A stretch of DNA of 64,000 bases from Andalucia godoyi (GCA_009859145.1 VRVR01000025.1:261491-325490); one strand, 5' to 3'; counted from the first letter of the stretch, positions 8,951 to 19,652 are shown. Notes: generated by a model not told the origin, from the sequence alone. Numbers and translations: made by a program.

Positions 8951-10609
8951 ATGTCAAGTCAGGGTTCTGTTCAGAATTGGCTGACGTTCCCAGAGCCGAG
9001 TGGCCGACGGGGGAGTGCCTCTGCGTCGAACTCCAAGCGGCCGTCTCTTTCCTGTTTCTTCTCGCTGCCTCGAGACAGCATGTCCATTCCGCGGGGTAGT
9101 TTTAAGATGATGAGCTCGTTGGATATTCCTTCCAATATCGGGGTTTACTCCGATGAGTGCTATTCGAGTGCGAGCGGCCATCAGACGGTGTGCCTCTCTG
9201 GGCAGGTTGTCACCATCCCTTGCGATCAAGTGACGTTTGACAAGATCGTCGCGGATTCCGAGCCCCGTTTCGACACGTCGACGTTCCTCGATTCAAGAGA
9301 CACCCCGCAGACCACATCGACGCATGCGTCGTCTTCTTACATGACCATGATACCGGATGCTCCCATTGTGCCCTCTGCTATCGCCGACATGCCCAACATG
9401 ACCCTCGAGATGAGCGTGCCTCAGATGCGCATGAATCATCAGCAATCCTATCATATCCCGACGGCTACCGACGAGTCGCTCGGTACATACACGCCCGACT
9501 CTCGGCGCTATGAGAAGCGGCCTGCCAACACCAACTCCACAAACTACTCGAAGCGAGGACTGACCAACCGATATTCGTCAGATGACACACGTGCCGGGAG
9601 TGACGATGAGACGGGCACCTGTGGCAGTTCCGAAATGCCGTCTGTCAATGTCGATGCGATCTTTTCAAACGCCAACCGAGATTCGTGCGCAGGAGATGTC
9701 CTTGCAGGGCAGCATCATCGATCATTGGCAGAATACGGTTCGTGTCACGAAGCGCAGAAGCCACAGTTGGGGATGACGATATCGGGAATTCGAATCAATC
9801 AACTCCTGAATGCGGATCAGCAGAAGTGGACGCAGGCAGAGATGCCGAACGTCAAGCGCGTCACAATTCTGTCAAAGACTGGCCGGACGCAATATCACCC
9901 GTGGAAAGGCAGTGATCTTGAAGACCCAGAGGATGTTGAGTGGTACAAAACTTCTGTTTACACGTTGTGCATGAGAATCGAGTTGAACGAGGAGCTTGCG
10001 TTAGAGGAATTTGAAACAGAGGTTCATCTGCATACCGACTCGGATTTGAAGGTCGTGGATGCGGGACTGAAGTTCCACAAATGCGGACCGTATAGAATTG
10101 GACGTCGATCTCAAGCAATGTATCAGGGTGAAATCGGCCCATTCTCCCCCATCGTGTTCTCCTTCAATCACAATGGCGAGCAAGCGCGTTTTCGCATTTC
10201 CATTACGATCAAGAATCTGCGAACTGGGGATGAATGCATTGTTGTCTCTCCGTCTTTCATTATCAAATCGAAGAAGCCAAAGAAGCCAGCTTCCTACGGA
10301 AACTCTCCGATGAAGGATTCGCGGTCCGCGAGCAACATGACAGCACCTAGTGGTATGGAACGGAAACGATCCAACTCTCCCTCTCCGTCGGACGTGGATG
10401 AGATCGAAGGAAGAGCGTACAAGCGACAGTTCTTGCAGCTTGTCCAGTCCGGCGCACTCAGCACCATTGTTCAGAACTCTTCTTCTGTCGATGAGTTGGT
10501 CTTGATGCAGCGCGTAGTTCAGGCTGCGCAACTCGTCCAGCAGATGGGCTTGGTTCCACAGCAGTCTCATCAGAATACCATTCCTTCTCGATTCCCGTCG
10601 CAACCGTGA
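8951..10609 (+). CDS. Putative regulator, paralogue A of an unrecognised domain family
   Basis: 552 aa from ATG 8951; the upstream open frame is pyrimidine-rich leader. Residues 1-300 are Ser/Thr/Pro/Asn-rich and probably disordered. Residues ~302-446 form a compact conserved block shared with the protein at 17468-19489: LSKTGRTQYHPW, EWYKTSVYTLCMRIEL, GLKFHKCGPYRIGRRS, YQGEIGPFSP, FSFNHNGEQARFR, SPSFIIKSKKPKK. Alternating hydrophobic strands and a closing basic cluster suggest a beta-sandwich nucleic-acid-binding domain with a nuclear localisation signal; that is inference, and I do not recognise the family. The C-terminal ~100 residues include a helical segment (FLQLVQSGALSTIVQ, QAAQLVQQMGL) that could dimerise. 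It converges with the cyclase-like gene. Confidence 0.8.
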   Translation: MSSQGSVQNWLTFPEPSGRRGSASASNSKRPSLSCFFSLPRDSMSIPRGSFKMMSSLDIPSNIGVYSDECYSSASGHQTVCLSGQVVTIPCDQVTFDKIVADSEPRFDTSTFLDSRDTPQTTSTHASSSYMTMIPDAPIVPSAIADMPNMTLEMSVPQMRMNHQQSYHIPTATDESLGTYTPDSRRYEKRPANTNSTNYSKRGLTNRYSSDDTRAGSDDETGTCGSSEMPSVNVDAIFSNANRDSCAGDVLAGQHHRSLAEYGSCHEAQKPQLGMTISGIRINQLLNADQQKWTQAEMPNVKRVTILSKTGRTQYHPWKGSDLEDPEDVEWYKTSVYTLCMRIELNEELALEEFETEVHLHTDSDLKVVDAGLKFHKCGPYRIGRRSQAMYQGEIGPFSPIVFSFNHNGEQARFRISITIKNLRTGDECIVVSPSFIIKSKKPKKPASYGNSPMKDSRSASNMTAPSGMERKRSNSPSPSDVDEIEGRAYKRQFLQLVQSGALSTIVQNSSSVDELVLMQRVVQAAQLVQQMGLVPQQSHQNTIPSRFPSQP

Positions 10610-10737
10610 GCAGCGACTGCCAGTTTTTCGGACGAATGGTTCACGTTTTCTATTTGTACACAATATTATGTATTTGGTGCGCACGCTCATCTTTCCTGTG
10701 AATCTTGTCCTCCCTGCAACCTTAACTTTCGTCCAAT

Positions 10738-10743
10738 AATAAA
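10738..10743 (+). terminator. Polyadenylation signal AATAAA
   Basis: Canonical AATAAA about 130 bp after the stop of paralogue A, within AT-rich sequence before the convergent neighbour. Confidence 0.45.
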
Positions 10744-10841
10744 TGCGACTGTTTACATATATATACGATTTTTCTTGGAGTCCTTTGTGTAGCCTTTTCC
10801 TTTTTGTCATGGGGGTTTGGTGGTGTGTGTACTTAGGGCAA

Positions 10842-13800
10842 TCACGGAGAAGTGGCCGTGCCCATGTGTACAGGAAACCCTCGAGGGCTCAGGCAATGTA
10901 AAGGCAGCCCAAAACAATCGCACGCGATGTCATCCAGACACGCACCATCGGCGATCGCCAGTGGCACCCGCAGAATTGTGCACTCTGCAAGATCGGCACT
11001 GTCATTCTTCTCACGCAACTCGTGGACAAGATCCTTGATGAGATCGACGTTCGATGTTGCACTCTGGCTCTGCGACCAACCACACAAGAAAGACTGTGAT
11101 CGTGCAAGTAGCGAGACGAGACGGAGGTCATGCTTCTTCGCACAATCCAGCGCATGGTTGATGCATGCTTCCGCTGAGTATGAGACCTCTCCACGTACCA
11201 ACGGCGCCCCAGAATGAACGACAACTCGATAACAAGTCAGCCAAAGCCAAGGCTCCCATATCGAAGGACGACTCTGGAATTGAGAAAGCAGCGCGGAACA
11301 TAAGCTCCCGGCCTTCTGTAGCTTCTTCAGATTGCGACAGCGAATGAAAGCATCAATCTGCAACAGACGAAGCATGGCGGACACCCGGTCATTTTCAGCG
11401 AGAACATCAATGTGCAGCAGCATTTCCGAGAAACACTCGGACGACGCTCGCTTGAAGTCCTCTGCATCGAATCCTGAACCACTCGACACTGATACAAGCC
11501 GTGCATAACTGAAGATCAGGTCAATTTCCGACAGTATTAATCCAGCCCACTTGGCGGTTGCAAAATCGACGAAAGGACGGATCAGTTCTACTTCGGCAAC
11601 ATATTCAAGGACAAGCGGGACGTTCTGTTCCAAAACAATCGTCGAAAGGATCATCAGGACTCGCTGCAACAGATGAACAGGACCATGCTCCAGCACTGGA
11701 ACATTCTCACACGACCCAAGCAAGTTCCGCGAATGCGTAATATCGCCGGTAAGCCACGACGTCAGGGCACCGATCGAGGCCGTGCACACGACAGGATTGT
11801 GGCAACCGTAATGTCCACCCGATCGCAAAAGATGCATCTGGTCATGCGTATACAGGTACAAAACAGAATCAACGTACCCCGAAATTCGGCGAAGATCTAC
11901 CGTTTCCAAGGCACCATGAACCATCATATGGCACAGTTGAGCATTGACCACAACATTGGTCGAAAACTGCATGCAACTGGTCTGCAACGTCGACAGCAAG
12001 GCGGCCAAGTTGTCGCTCTGGTGCCGATCTGTAAGAATGAAAAACTTGACGGAGGCAATTCGATAGAACAACAGGTCATCGTAGGCATCTGGCTTGATAC
12101 GCAAGGCTCTATCGCACATGTCCAGCAGCCTTTCTTGTTCCGCAGCGGTAAATGACGATTTCTTGGCGGAAAGGAAAATCATTTCCGCCAACGCTCGAAA
12201 TTCATCATTGACCAGCGGCGCTTCCGCCCGTGTTCGCATAAGATTGATATACCAGAAGATGCGGCGACATGTAGCGGTTCGCTTCGCCGTCCGATAGAGA
12301 GGAAGTTCATCCAATAGCATGAATTCTTGTTTCATGGCGTTCGTTGCCATTACCGCCACACGTTCCGCGGAAACAAGATTGGATTCCACATTCACCTTCA
12401 GCTGCGAGTACAAATGAATCGCATGCAACTCATAAATCTGCATGCGAGAAAACGGATAAGGCAGTCGCTTCGCAAACCCTTGAAAACGCCTAATTGGGGT
12501 TGTGGGCAGCAGAGGTGAAAACTGGAAATCATCCTCACCGTCCTCACTGTCCTCTCCGTCGTCCCCGGTGCTGGATCGCTTTCGCACGCCGGGATGGTTG
12601 GTAGACATCCTTCTGTTGCGTCCTCGGCTCTGCGTTGACGATTTTACAGGGGCCTCGACGTCGTGGATTGCAAATTCAGCCAGTTCCAATGGAATAGAAA
12701 AGGACGGCAGACGTCGCGTGGACAAGTGAAGAAGCGCCTTCTGGGCCAAGTTCGCAATGCGACCGTGGATCTCAGCCTTCTCGGAAGCCGGGGTAATTTC
12801 ATAAATGGCATTCGCAATCCGTCGAGACGCAATGGTGTACACCTCCTCTGGAACTTGCTGAGGCTCAGCAGACGAAAACTCATCACTGGACATGGATCGA
12901 ACCACTCGAAGAACACACAGCGAGTCCAAAACGCGATCGAAGTGTGCTTCTGTATTCTGTTGTGCAATAAAGAGTCGACGCAAGAAAGACTGCGGACATT
13001 CTCTGGCAAACTGGTTGAACGCAGCAAGGATCTTCAATAAATCCATCCCTTGCACATCGACAAGCGTTGGAAGTAACACCATCACAAACAGTTGCAGCTG
13101 ATCGGATTTCGCCGAAAAACGGTCTAGCAGGGCCTCGATATCTGCCACGGGTTCCGTAGACGAAAAGTCGACTTCACGGACACCTGTGCAGCCCACGATG
13201 CGGTTCTTGACAAGATGGTGAATGACGTACGACAAGTTGGCGTTCGTGGATATCTTTGACGAAAGAAGGTGGATGACTCGTTCCGCGACCGAGACAGCAA
13301 GAGGAAAGTACGAAGCAAACACGGCCCGAACTTCCTCCGCAGAAACACAATCAGCAGGAATCGCAGAAATATGCGGGGCAATGTCGCTTGCAAAGAGCTT
13401 CTCCGACTTTGGGCTGGACGAAGAACCACACCCGTCGACGCATACTCGAATCTCCTTCTGCAATGACTGCAGATCCTCCGGATCTTGATAAGACATGACA
13501 ATCAAAAATCTCTCAGGAGGAAACTGAAGGAGCGGAATAAGAATCTCCCTTGTAAGGTGGTCCATTTTGTGAACATTCGTCACCGTCAAGAGAATGGGAG
13601 AATACGGACTGGACAGTGCAAATGCACGTATGAGTTTCAGCAGCATGTTTCCGCACCTTCTCATTTTCGAAACGTCATCGAACCTCCGGCTGCTCGGAGT
13701 GGTTTTGAACATGAAAAAGCTGTGTATGATTGGATTGAGAAATTCTAGTAGCTCTCTATCTTCCGCATCGAAGACATCCCACAAATATTGGACAAGCGAT

Positions 13801-15755
13801 GCGGCATCTCCCAGAGTATCGTTCGGAATGAACAAGCGAAACAACGCGCGGAACGTCTCCAGGGGCGAGTACCGGACGTCATCCTCGTTGGAGACATCGC
13901 AAACGACATCTCGATATCCGAAAGATATGCACAACGAACGAATATAAGCAATCAAAAACGACTGACCAACGCCATGGGAATCATCAACTAGCACAACATG
14001 ACCGTCGCAGCCAATGTGACGATCGCCAGGTCGCAGAGGAGAAGACTTGCTAGTTAGCATGGATGATGAGAAGCGCTGAATCAAAAAGGATATGATGCGC
14101 AATGGAAACGCAATTGGAATAATGATAGTATCAAAAATGGGATCAACTTGCAGGCGGTCTGTTCGAAGAACCCATGTTTCGCCATGTAAGAACGAGGATC
14201 CGTTGGCACTCCACGAGTTGCTTCGATTGTCTTCCTCGTCATCGTCATCGAAGCGTGCGTGTTCACCGCTCCCTACTGCACTGTCGTCGCCGAACAACTC
14301 AAACTCGAAAAGATGGCGGACAACATGAAAGCAAACATTGTTGATCACACAGCCTTCCTCAATGGAATTGCTGAGCAATCTCGATTCGTCCACAAGACTG
14401 TCAAAAACAGACAGGCGTCTTGCATCCATCCCGGACCCAAAGCCCAGCACACTCAACGAGCAGCTTTCCGAGCTTGACACGCCGATGGAGCACTGCTTGA
14501 AGTGTTGCAGCAGATACGTGGCAAATGTCATGGCAGAGAATGCATGCAAATCCGTGAAAACAGGAAGACCGAATGCAACAACCAAAAAAAGGAAATCACC
14601 GCTGACGTAGCACTCCACAATCAGGGACTGGCCTGCTAAGGGGATCGATTTTGAAATGAAAGACATGCATTCCGAGAGTTCACGATCCGAAACGTCGATC
14701 TGCGCAGTCAATACGGTAGCTGCGGTGGGCAGCAGCATACGAGGAAACGTTGCATCGGCAACAATGAACTTCAGGGAGATGGGCAACGCAAAGAGCTTCA
14801 AAAAATCCAATTTCCGCGCATTGCCATGCAGCAACGGCAACACCTGCTCCATGCTGAACGGCAGCATACGTGGACGCATTCCGATCACGTCGTTCAAGGA
14901 GAGCACAAAGTCATCACCGCAATCTTCTTCCAGAACGTGAACTCCCTGCGCTACTAGCAAATCACGAGCTTCCTTGTTGAGAACCACGTGCCCCTTCAAG
15001 CAAGAGTACGCAGTTCGAATCGCACTCGCAAACCCATCGCCTCCGAGTATGCGTGAAGCAAACGCACAGCCCCGGACAAAATGCATGGTTTTCACGGTGC
15101 CCACAGCAACGCAAGACGACTGCTCAAAGCCTTCATCAAACACTCCCGACGAGACGCACTCAGCAATCGAATGTGCCGCAGACAACACCCGATCATGCAC
15201 AGTACCATCGCGAAACAAGAAAAGCAGGTGTTTCATGTTGATAGATTCTACCAGACCCCCAAATTTATGAACCGTCCGGATGATTGCCTGAATCCGCACA
15301 CTGAACGAAACACTGTCAAACGCGGACATTCCAGGGCTCGTCGATTCCGTCTCCACAAGCACTGAATCCGAATTGAGTACGCAGTAATGAAGTCGAACAC
15401 ACAGAACTGCACAGTCTCGAAGTTTTCGAGTTTCCAGCGTTTGAAACGATGCCCAGTACGGGTCCTCCGCAAGAAACCGCAGCAAGTCCTCGGACACGAA
15501 AGGGGCGATTTTGAGCACATCGTTCGTTGACAGTCCCGCATACAACCCATGGGTCGCAGCCAAGAAATCACTAGGAAACGACGAACTTATAGAATCTTCA
15601 GTCAGATTGTTGTTTTGCATATCCGGACTCCGAGTGTCGCCGCGATCTGTTTTGAGCGACGGTTTGATCGGAGTGCTAACCGGTACAGGATCGGATGCAG
15701 CACCGTCCAGAGATCCCCCCTTCTTAACGTCGTTCTTGGAGGATCCACAGCCCAT
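10842..15755 (-). CDS. ADCY10-like (soluble adenylyl cyclase type) protein with degenerate catalytic sites
   Basis: 1637 aa. It begins MGCGSSK, a textbook N-myristoylation/palmitoylation signal. Two class III cyclase-like domains follow (~115-290 and ~345-485). The second retains FSIGV-type strands (QCSIGVSS) and overall spacing like the C2 domain of soluble cyclase. In the first, the metal-binding Asp positions are replaced: AVLCVRLHYC where ADISGF is usual, and NMKHLLFLF where AGDALLALW is usual. An acidic linker (~503-510, DDDDEED) leads to an STAND/AAA-type ATPase (~555-900), whose P-loop reads DDSHGVGQS with Gln for the invariant Lys (residue 598) and whose Walker B lacks acidic residues (LLTVTNVH). 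The C-terminal ~600 residues are helical, TPR-like. Fold assignment is by order and spacing. Loss of activity is inferred; a membrane-tethered scaffold or sensor seems likeliest. Confidence 0.7.
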   Translation of the reverse strand: MGCGSSKNDVKKGGSLDGAASDPVPVSTPIKPSLKTDRGDTRSPDMQNNNLTEDSISSSFPSDFLAATHGLYAGLSTNDVLKIAPFVSEDLLRFLAEDPYWASFQTLETRKLRDCAVLCVRLHYCVLNSDSVLVETESTSPGMSAFDSVSFSVRIQAIIRTVHKFGGLVESINMKHLLFLFRDGTVHDRVLSAAHSIAECVSSGVFDEGFEQSSCVAVGTVKTMHFVRGCAFASRILGGDGFASAIRTAYSCLKGHVVLNKEARDLLVAQGVHVLEEDCGDDFVLSLNDVIGMRPRMLPFSMEQVLPLLHGNARKLDFLKLFALPISLKFIVADATFPRMLLPTAATVLTAQIDVSDRELSECMSFISKSIPLAGQSLIVECYVSGDFLFLVVAFGLPVFTDLHAFSAMTFATYLLQHFKQCSIGVSSSESCSLSVLGFGSGMDARRLSVFDSLVDESRLLSNSIEEGCVINNVCFHVVRHLFEFELFGDDSAVGSGEHARFDDDDEEDNRSNSWSANGSSFLHGETWVLRTDRLQVDPIFDTIIIPIAFPLRIISFLIQRFSSSMLTSKSSPLRPGDRHIGCDGHVVLVDDSHGVGQSFLIAYIRSLCISFGYRDVVCDVSNEDDVRYSPLETFRALFRLFIPNDTLGDAASLVQYLWDVFDAEDRELLEFLNPIIHSFFMFKTTPSSRRFDDVSKMRRCGNMLLKLIRAFALSSPYSPILLTVTNVHKMDHLTREILIPLLQFPPERFLIVMSYQDPEDLQSLQKEIRVCVDGCGSSSSPKSEKLFASDIAPHISAIPADCVSAEEVRAVFASYFPLAVSVAERVIHLLSSKISTNANLSYVIHHLVKNRIVGCTGVREVDFSSTEPVADIEALLDRFSAKSDQLQLFVMVLLPTLVDVQGMDLLKILAAFNQFARECPQSFLRRLFIAQQNTEAHFDRVLDSLCVLRVVRSMSSDEFSSAEPQQVPEEVYTIASRRIANAIYEITPASEKAEIHGRIANLAQKALLHLSTRRLPSFSIPLELAEFAIHDVEAPVKSSTQSRGRNRRMSTNHPGVRKRSSTGDDGEDSEDGEDDFQFSPLLPTTPIRRFQGFAKRLPYPFSRMQIYELHAIHLYSQLKVNVESNLVSAERVAVMATNAMKQEFMLLDELPLYRTAKRTATCRRIFWYINLMRTRAEAPLVNDEFRALAEMIFLSAKKSSFTAAEQERLLDMCDRALRIKPDAYDDLLFYRIASVKFFILTDRHQSDNLAALLSTLQTSCMQFSTNVVVNAQLCHMMVHGALETVDLRRISGYVDSVLYLYTHDQMHLLRSGGHYGCHNPVVCTASIGALTSWLTGDITHSRNLLGSCENVPVLEHGPVHLLQRVLMILSTIVLEQNVPLVLEYVAEVELIRPFVDFATAKWAGLILSEIDLIFSYARLVSVSSGSGFDAEDFKRASSECFSEMLLHIDVLAENDRVSAMLRLLQIDAFIRCRNLKKLQKAGSLCSALLSQFQSRPSIWEPWLWLTCYRVVVHSGAPLVRGEVSYSAEACINHALDCAKKHDLRLVSLLARSQSFLCGWSQSQSATSNVDLIKDLVHELREKNDSADLAECTILRVPLAIADGACLDDIACDCFGLPLHCLSPRGFPVHMGTATSP

Positions 15756-17467
15756 CGCTCGACGACTACAAACTCACCTTCGAGGTTCACAGAAGAAGAA
15801 AGAAAAAAAGGCCAGAGGAGCTGCGTGGAACCAAAAGCAGATCCCAAAAACAAAACCAAAACCAAAACCAAAACAAACCAATATGAACTAGCAATACCCA
15901 ACAACACAAGTCAAAAAATTGATGATAAGTGAATATCAGAAAAAAACAAGAGGGAAAACTACACGATTAATAAGAGATGTCTGATTGGTATCACGACATC
16001 CGAAAAACGGTTCAAAAACGACGCCCCAGCAAGACAGAAGAAGAATGGCGAGAATTTAAAATAAAAAGTAATAGTGATGATGATGTTTGAACTAACAGGG
16101 CGAAAGTATCTAGCAATGCGCAAGTCCCTTTTCGCACACTCCAGCCTGTGAACGTTTGCAGAGGAAAACAAATGTAAAAGAAGCGAACGATGGTTTCTTT
16201 TATTGAAACGAGGACAGCGACATCTTGTTTCTTCTTACACAGTCGGACTTCTTTTGGCTTGCGTTTTGTCTGTTTCCTGTTCTGTTTCAAACTATCGCAT
16301 ACGTGAGGACGTTTGACGTTCGCCGATGGATGGCTGCTAGAAGCTGCTACGACAAACTCCGCATCTGATCATGCCATCTGATCCCCGGCGCGTTCGCCAT
16401 GCGGGCAGGCTGCGCGGGTTGTTACAACATAAAAGTTACTGTCATTTGTGTTGTCCCCTGTGACCCGTCGTATTTTCTGCCTGTCACTGCGATTCATGCC
16501 GCGGTTTGCGTGGAAATGTTTGGGGAAGCCTTTTTGGCATGCCGCATGAATGACGGTGAATCAGGAGACCGGCAACTTCGGCGCCTAAACGAAGGGAGGG
16601 TGTGTGTGCTGCTGCTGTCCAGCGTAGCGCACACGGCGGACTCCACACGCGACAGGGGACGTGTTTTTATTATTTTATATATATATATATATTTGACCGT
16701 CTTTTGCCTTGTCTGCTCATACACGAGGGACATCGTCCGAAGAGTGGCCGACGTAGAGGGGCTCCATTATTCACAACTGATCTTGGGCAACACAACAAAC
16801 ACACAAAAGCAGCGAGTGCAATGGATAGGGCTCGCAACAGATTTTCTCTTCTTACAAACACCCCCGGCCCGCCTTCCCTCCAAAGGGTATAAACAGAAAG
16901 GGGGGCCGAGTCGGATGAGGTGGGTTGCGGAACGTTCGAGAGGAGTGCTTTGTGGACTAAAGATGGCACAAGAGAAGCGGGGGACCTGCAGACCACGGTA
17001 TATGCCGTGTCGACGTCCTTGCAGGTGCCCCGCAGCGTTGCTTTTCTTGCATGGGGGTTTTTGGCAGTTGGGTGGAGAGAAAGATTCGTGCCAGGTGCAG
17101 TTTCATTCTGCTCACACAGGGCTTCGAGACTGGGAATTCTCGAAATGCGTACGGAAGCTTCCTCCTCACTTCCATATCGCTGCCGAGTATTCGAAGTGGT
17201 GTTTCTTCGGGTTTGGAAGTATGGAACTAGATGTGGTGTTGAGGTCCAGGCGAATGGCAGTCCGTATCCTATTGTCGTTGCTGTTTTAATGCTTCTTGTT
17301 TTTTTCAGAAATTCAAAAAACAACATTATCGAGGTGTTTCTGCCTTCTGATTCTTTTGATTTTTGATTTTGTTTTTGTTTTTGTCTCTGTCTTTCATGTC
17401 TGTTGTCTGATCATTGTTATTACTGTTTTTAATTATTATTATCATTATTATTATTATTTAATATAAC
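15756..17467. other. Divergent intergenic region, no convincing gene
   Basis: 1.7 kb between the divergent cyclase-like gene and paralogue B. It contains an AAAACC-rich leader of the cyclase gene (15835-15880), a TA microsatellite (16676-16692) and a T-rich leader ending in ATTATT repeats before ATG 17468. Open frames up to 296 codons occur on the plus strand (16399-17289), but their Cys/Arg/Trp-rich composition and an equally long antisense frame argue against coding. Confidence 0.5.
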
Positions 17468-19489
17468 ATGGATAGTCAGGATAACCACGATAGCCTGGTT
17501 ACGCCTCTTGTTGGAGGGATTGTTCCGCTGTCCGCTTTCTGCCAGCCCTCGCTGTACAGCACCTTCATGCACCACGCTTCCATGCCGAGTAGCAACAGCG
17601 AGCAGATGGATCACCACATGGCGTTCCAGCTCCATAATCAAGCCCCCGTGCCCCAGTATCCGCAGCAGCAGCAGCAGCAGACCAAGGCCGTGCTTTCGAA
17701 CGATTGCCTAGTCAGTGCTCTACCAGCTTCCGTACTTCCTCTTCCAACCACCGACAATGGACATGCGCACGGCATGAGCACCACGGAGTCTTCGCCCGAA
17801 AACGACGCCCACCATTCTGACGACGGACAGTCATGCGATCGCGCTGACAATGCTCCTCTTGACGAATCTGCTCCCTCCAATTCTGTGTTCTCTTCCAGCA
17901 ACTGCATGCGCACGGTTACGATTTCTGTCCCTCCTCCCGAAGCTGCATCTCGCCCTCCTCACTCGCAGAGAGGCAACAATCCGCCACCACCAATGGGACC
18001 CATTCACACTGCTCAAATCCCGCTTCCTCTAGGGTCGCTTATGGATTGTCCATCCTCGTCTTCGTCCTCTTCTCCGGGAATCCACGAACACGAATGGTCC
18101 GATCCGTGCATTCCTGGAGTGTCGCGATTTGTGGTGTACTCCAAGACCGGGAGAACCGCGTTTCACACCTGGAAGCCTTCATACGATGAAATGAATCTCG
18201 AAGATGCAGAGTGGTACAAGACATCTGTCTACACGCTGTGCATCCGCATTGAGCTTGCCGGCCATGAGCGAAGTTCGCTTTCGTCTAAAAATTCGCGATC
18301 TTCCGGCCACCGATCCAGCATTGCGGACCGCAGTGTGGATTCCTGCGGATTGGTGGTTCCGCCATTTGGCCACTTTGATAACAGTCTGTCGAACGGTTTT
18401 GGCCCGAACCATGTGGCATCCAACGGATCCCGGAAGAGCCCGTATGACAGTGGGTCGCAACAGTCGTCCAGCCACCAGTCTGTGCCTTCTCCTGAAAATG
18501 ATTATGATTTGCGTTTCGACGACGAAACCAATGTATTACCAAAGAGTTCTTCGCGCTCGTCTTCCAGTTCGTCCTCCTACATATCTTTAGGATCGAACGG
18601 CCAGCCGAGAGTTGGCGTGCCTCTCGGAGATACTGCGAAGCTGCCATTCAACCCGCAGACGTCCGAGTTCGAGGCACACTTGTACCTCGTCAGCGACGGA
18701 GATTTCGTTGTCGTGGAGGGAGGTCTGAAGTTTCACAAATCCGGCCCGTATCGCATTTCTCGCAGATCGGCGGGTATCTTCCAGGGAGAGCTTGGTTCTT
18801 TTTCGCCGACCCGATTCTCCTTTGTGCACAACGGTGAGCACAACCGATTCAGAGTGCTAGTTGCCATTCACGCGGTGCCCGTGTCGTCGAATTCGTCCGA
18901 CGCACCGGCGGCAAAGCGAAAGCCTGCATCTGCGTCTTCTGGTCAGTGGTACTACACGCTTTCGCCTCCGTTCCTCATCAAGTCAAAGAAACCGAAGAGG
19001 GCAATTTTATCGCAGAGAACAGGACGAAAACAAAAGCACACTGACGACTCACAAGCCACTGGTCGCTCGATGTACAATATGGAAGAGTTCGAGAGAGATC
19101 CTCTGGCGTCTGCATTGTTAGCCGGGGCTGCTGCTGCACCGGGGTTCCTTCCTCCTCCTCCTCCCGGCTTGATGCAATCTATATTACGAAGCATGAACAT
19201 CAACCAGGCCATGTTGCACCCGTCGAACATGACAAATTCTTCTGCGTTCGCGATCATGCAGCAGCTCTTAGCCCAGAACTCCAGTACACAGGGAGCGCAA
19301 CAAAACGCTCTGCACAACAGCTTTCTGCAGATGGGTTCCCAGCAAGGAGTCTCTGGCCCTCCAGCGTCGGTTCCTCAGCTGTTGAGCATTCCGTCTGTTC
19401 AAGGGCAGCAAACCCACAACTTTGCTCCCGATCCACCTTCCGCCTCTTCCATCGATCAAATGTACACCATTCCAGCTTCTTTTTCGTGA
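17468..19489 (+). CDS. Putative regulator, paralogue B of an unrecognised domain family
   Basis: 673 aa. The N-terminal ~215 residues are Gln/Ser/Pro-rich (polyQ at ~66-71, polyS near 195-202). The conserved block shared with 8951-10609 runs from ~218 to ~512: YSKTGRTAFHTW, EWYKTSVYTLCIRIEL, FEAHLYLVSDGDF, GLKFHKSGPYRISRRS, FQGELGSFSP, FSFVHNGEHNRFR, SPPFLIKSKKPKR. Unlike A, it is split by a ~125-residue Ser-rich low-complexity insert (about 268-395) between the first and second parts, and has a second shorter insert (~471-492). The C-terminal region is Met/Gln/Asn/Pro-rich. The layout (activation-like tails around a basic conserved core) suits a transcription factor, but that is inference. 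It converges with the AIR9-like gene 163 bp away. Confidence 0.8.
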   Translation: MDSQDNHDSLVTPLVGGIVPLSAFCQPSLYSTFMHHASMPSSNSEQMDHHMAFQLHNQAPVPQYPQQQQQQTKAVLSNDCLVSALPASVLPLPTTDNGHAHGMSTTESSPENDAHHSDDGQSCDRADNAPLDESAPSNSVFSSSNCMRTVTISVPPPEAASRPPHSQRGNNPPPPMGPIHTAQIPLPLGSLMDCPSSSSSSSPGIHEHEWSDPCIPGVSRFVVYSKTGRTAFHTWKPSYDEMNLEDAEWYKTSVYTLCIRIELAGHERSSLSSKNSRSSGHRSSIADRSVDSCGLVVPPFGHFDNSLSNGFGPNHVASNGSRKSPYDSGSQQSSSHQSVPSPENDYDLRFDDETNVLPKSSSRSSSSSSSYISLGSNGQPRVGVPLGDTAKLPFNPQTSEFEAHLYLVSDGDFVVVEGGLKFHKSGPYRISRRSAGIFQGELGSFSPTRFSFVHNGEHNRFRVLVAIHAVPVSSNSSDAPAAKRKPASASSGQWYYTLSPPFLIKSKKPKRAILSQRTGRKQKHTDDSQATGRSMYNMEEFERDPLASALLAGAAAAPGFLPPPPPGLMQSILRSMNINQAMLHPSNMTNSSAFAIMQQLLAQNSSTQGAQQNALHNSFLQMGSQQGVSGPPASVPQLLSIPSVQGQQTHNFAPDPPSASSIDQMYTIPASFS

Positions 19490-19540
19490 TCACAGGAGAC
19501 GACACCACAGTTGCTCATGACAACAACAGCCCACACAACT

Positions 19541-19546
19541 AATAAA
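19541..19546 (+). terminator. Polyadenylation signal AATAAA
   Basis: AATAAA 51 bp after the paralogue B stop, followed by A/T-rich sequence before the convergent AIR9-like gene. Confidence 0.45.
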
Positions 19547-19652
19547 GAAATGTAAGATACACGTCGTTTTTTAAAAAAAGTATTCAACTCAAGAAGACAA
19601 ACAAGAGAGACGAGGCAGCGGCAGAGACAGAGCCAGAAAGAACCAGATTTTC

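Noticed and set aside
16399-17289. 296-codon plus-strand open frame
   Set aside because: Cys/Arg/Trp-rich random-looking translation, a TA microsatellite read as Ile-Tyr, and an equally long antisense frame; no domain or motif.
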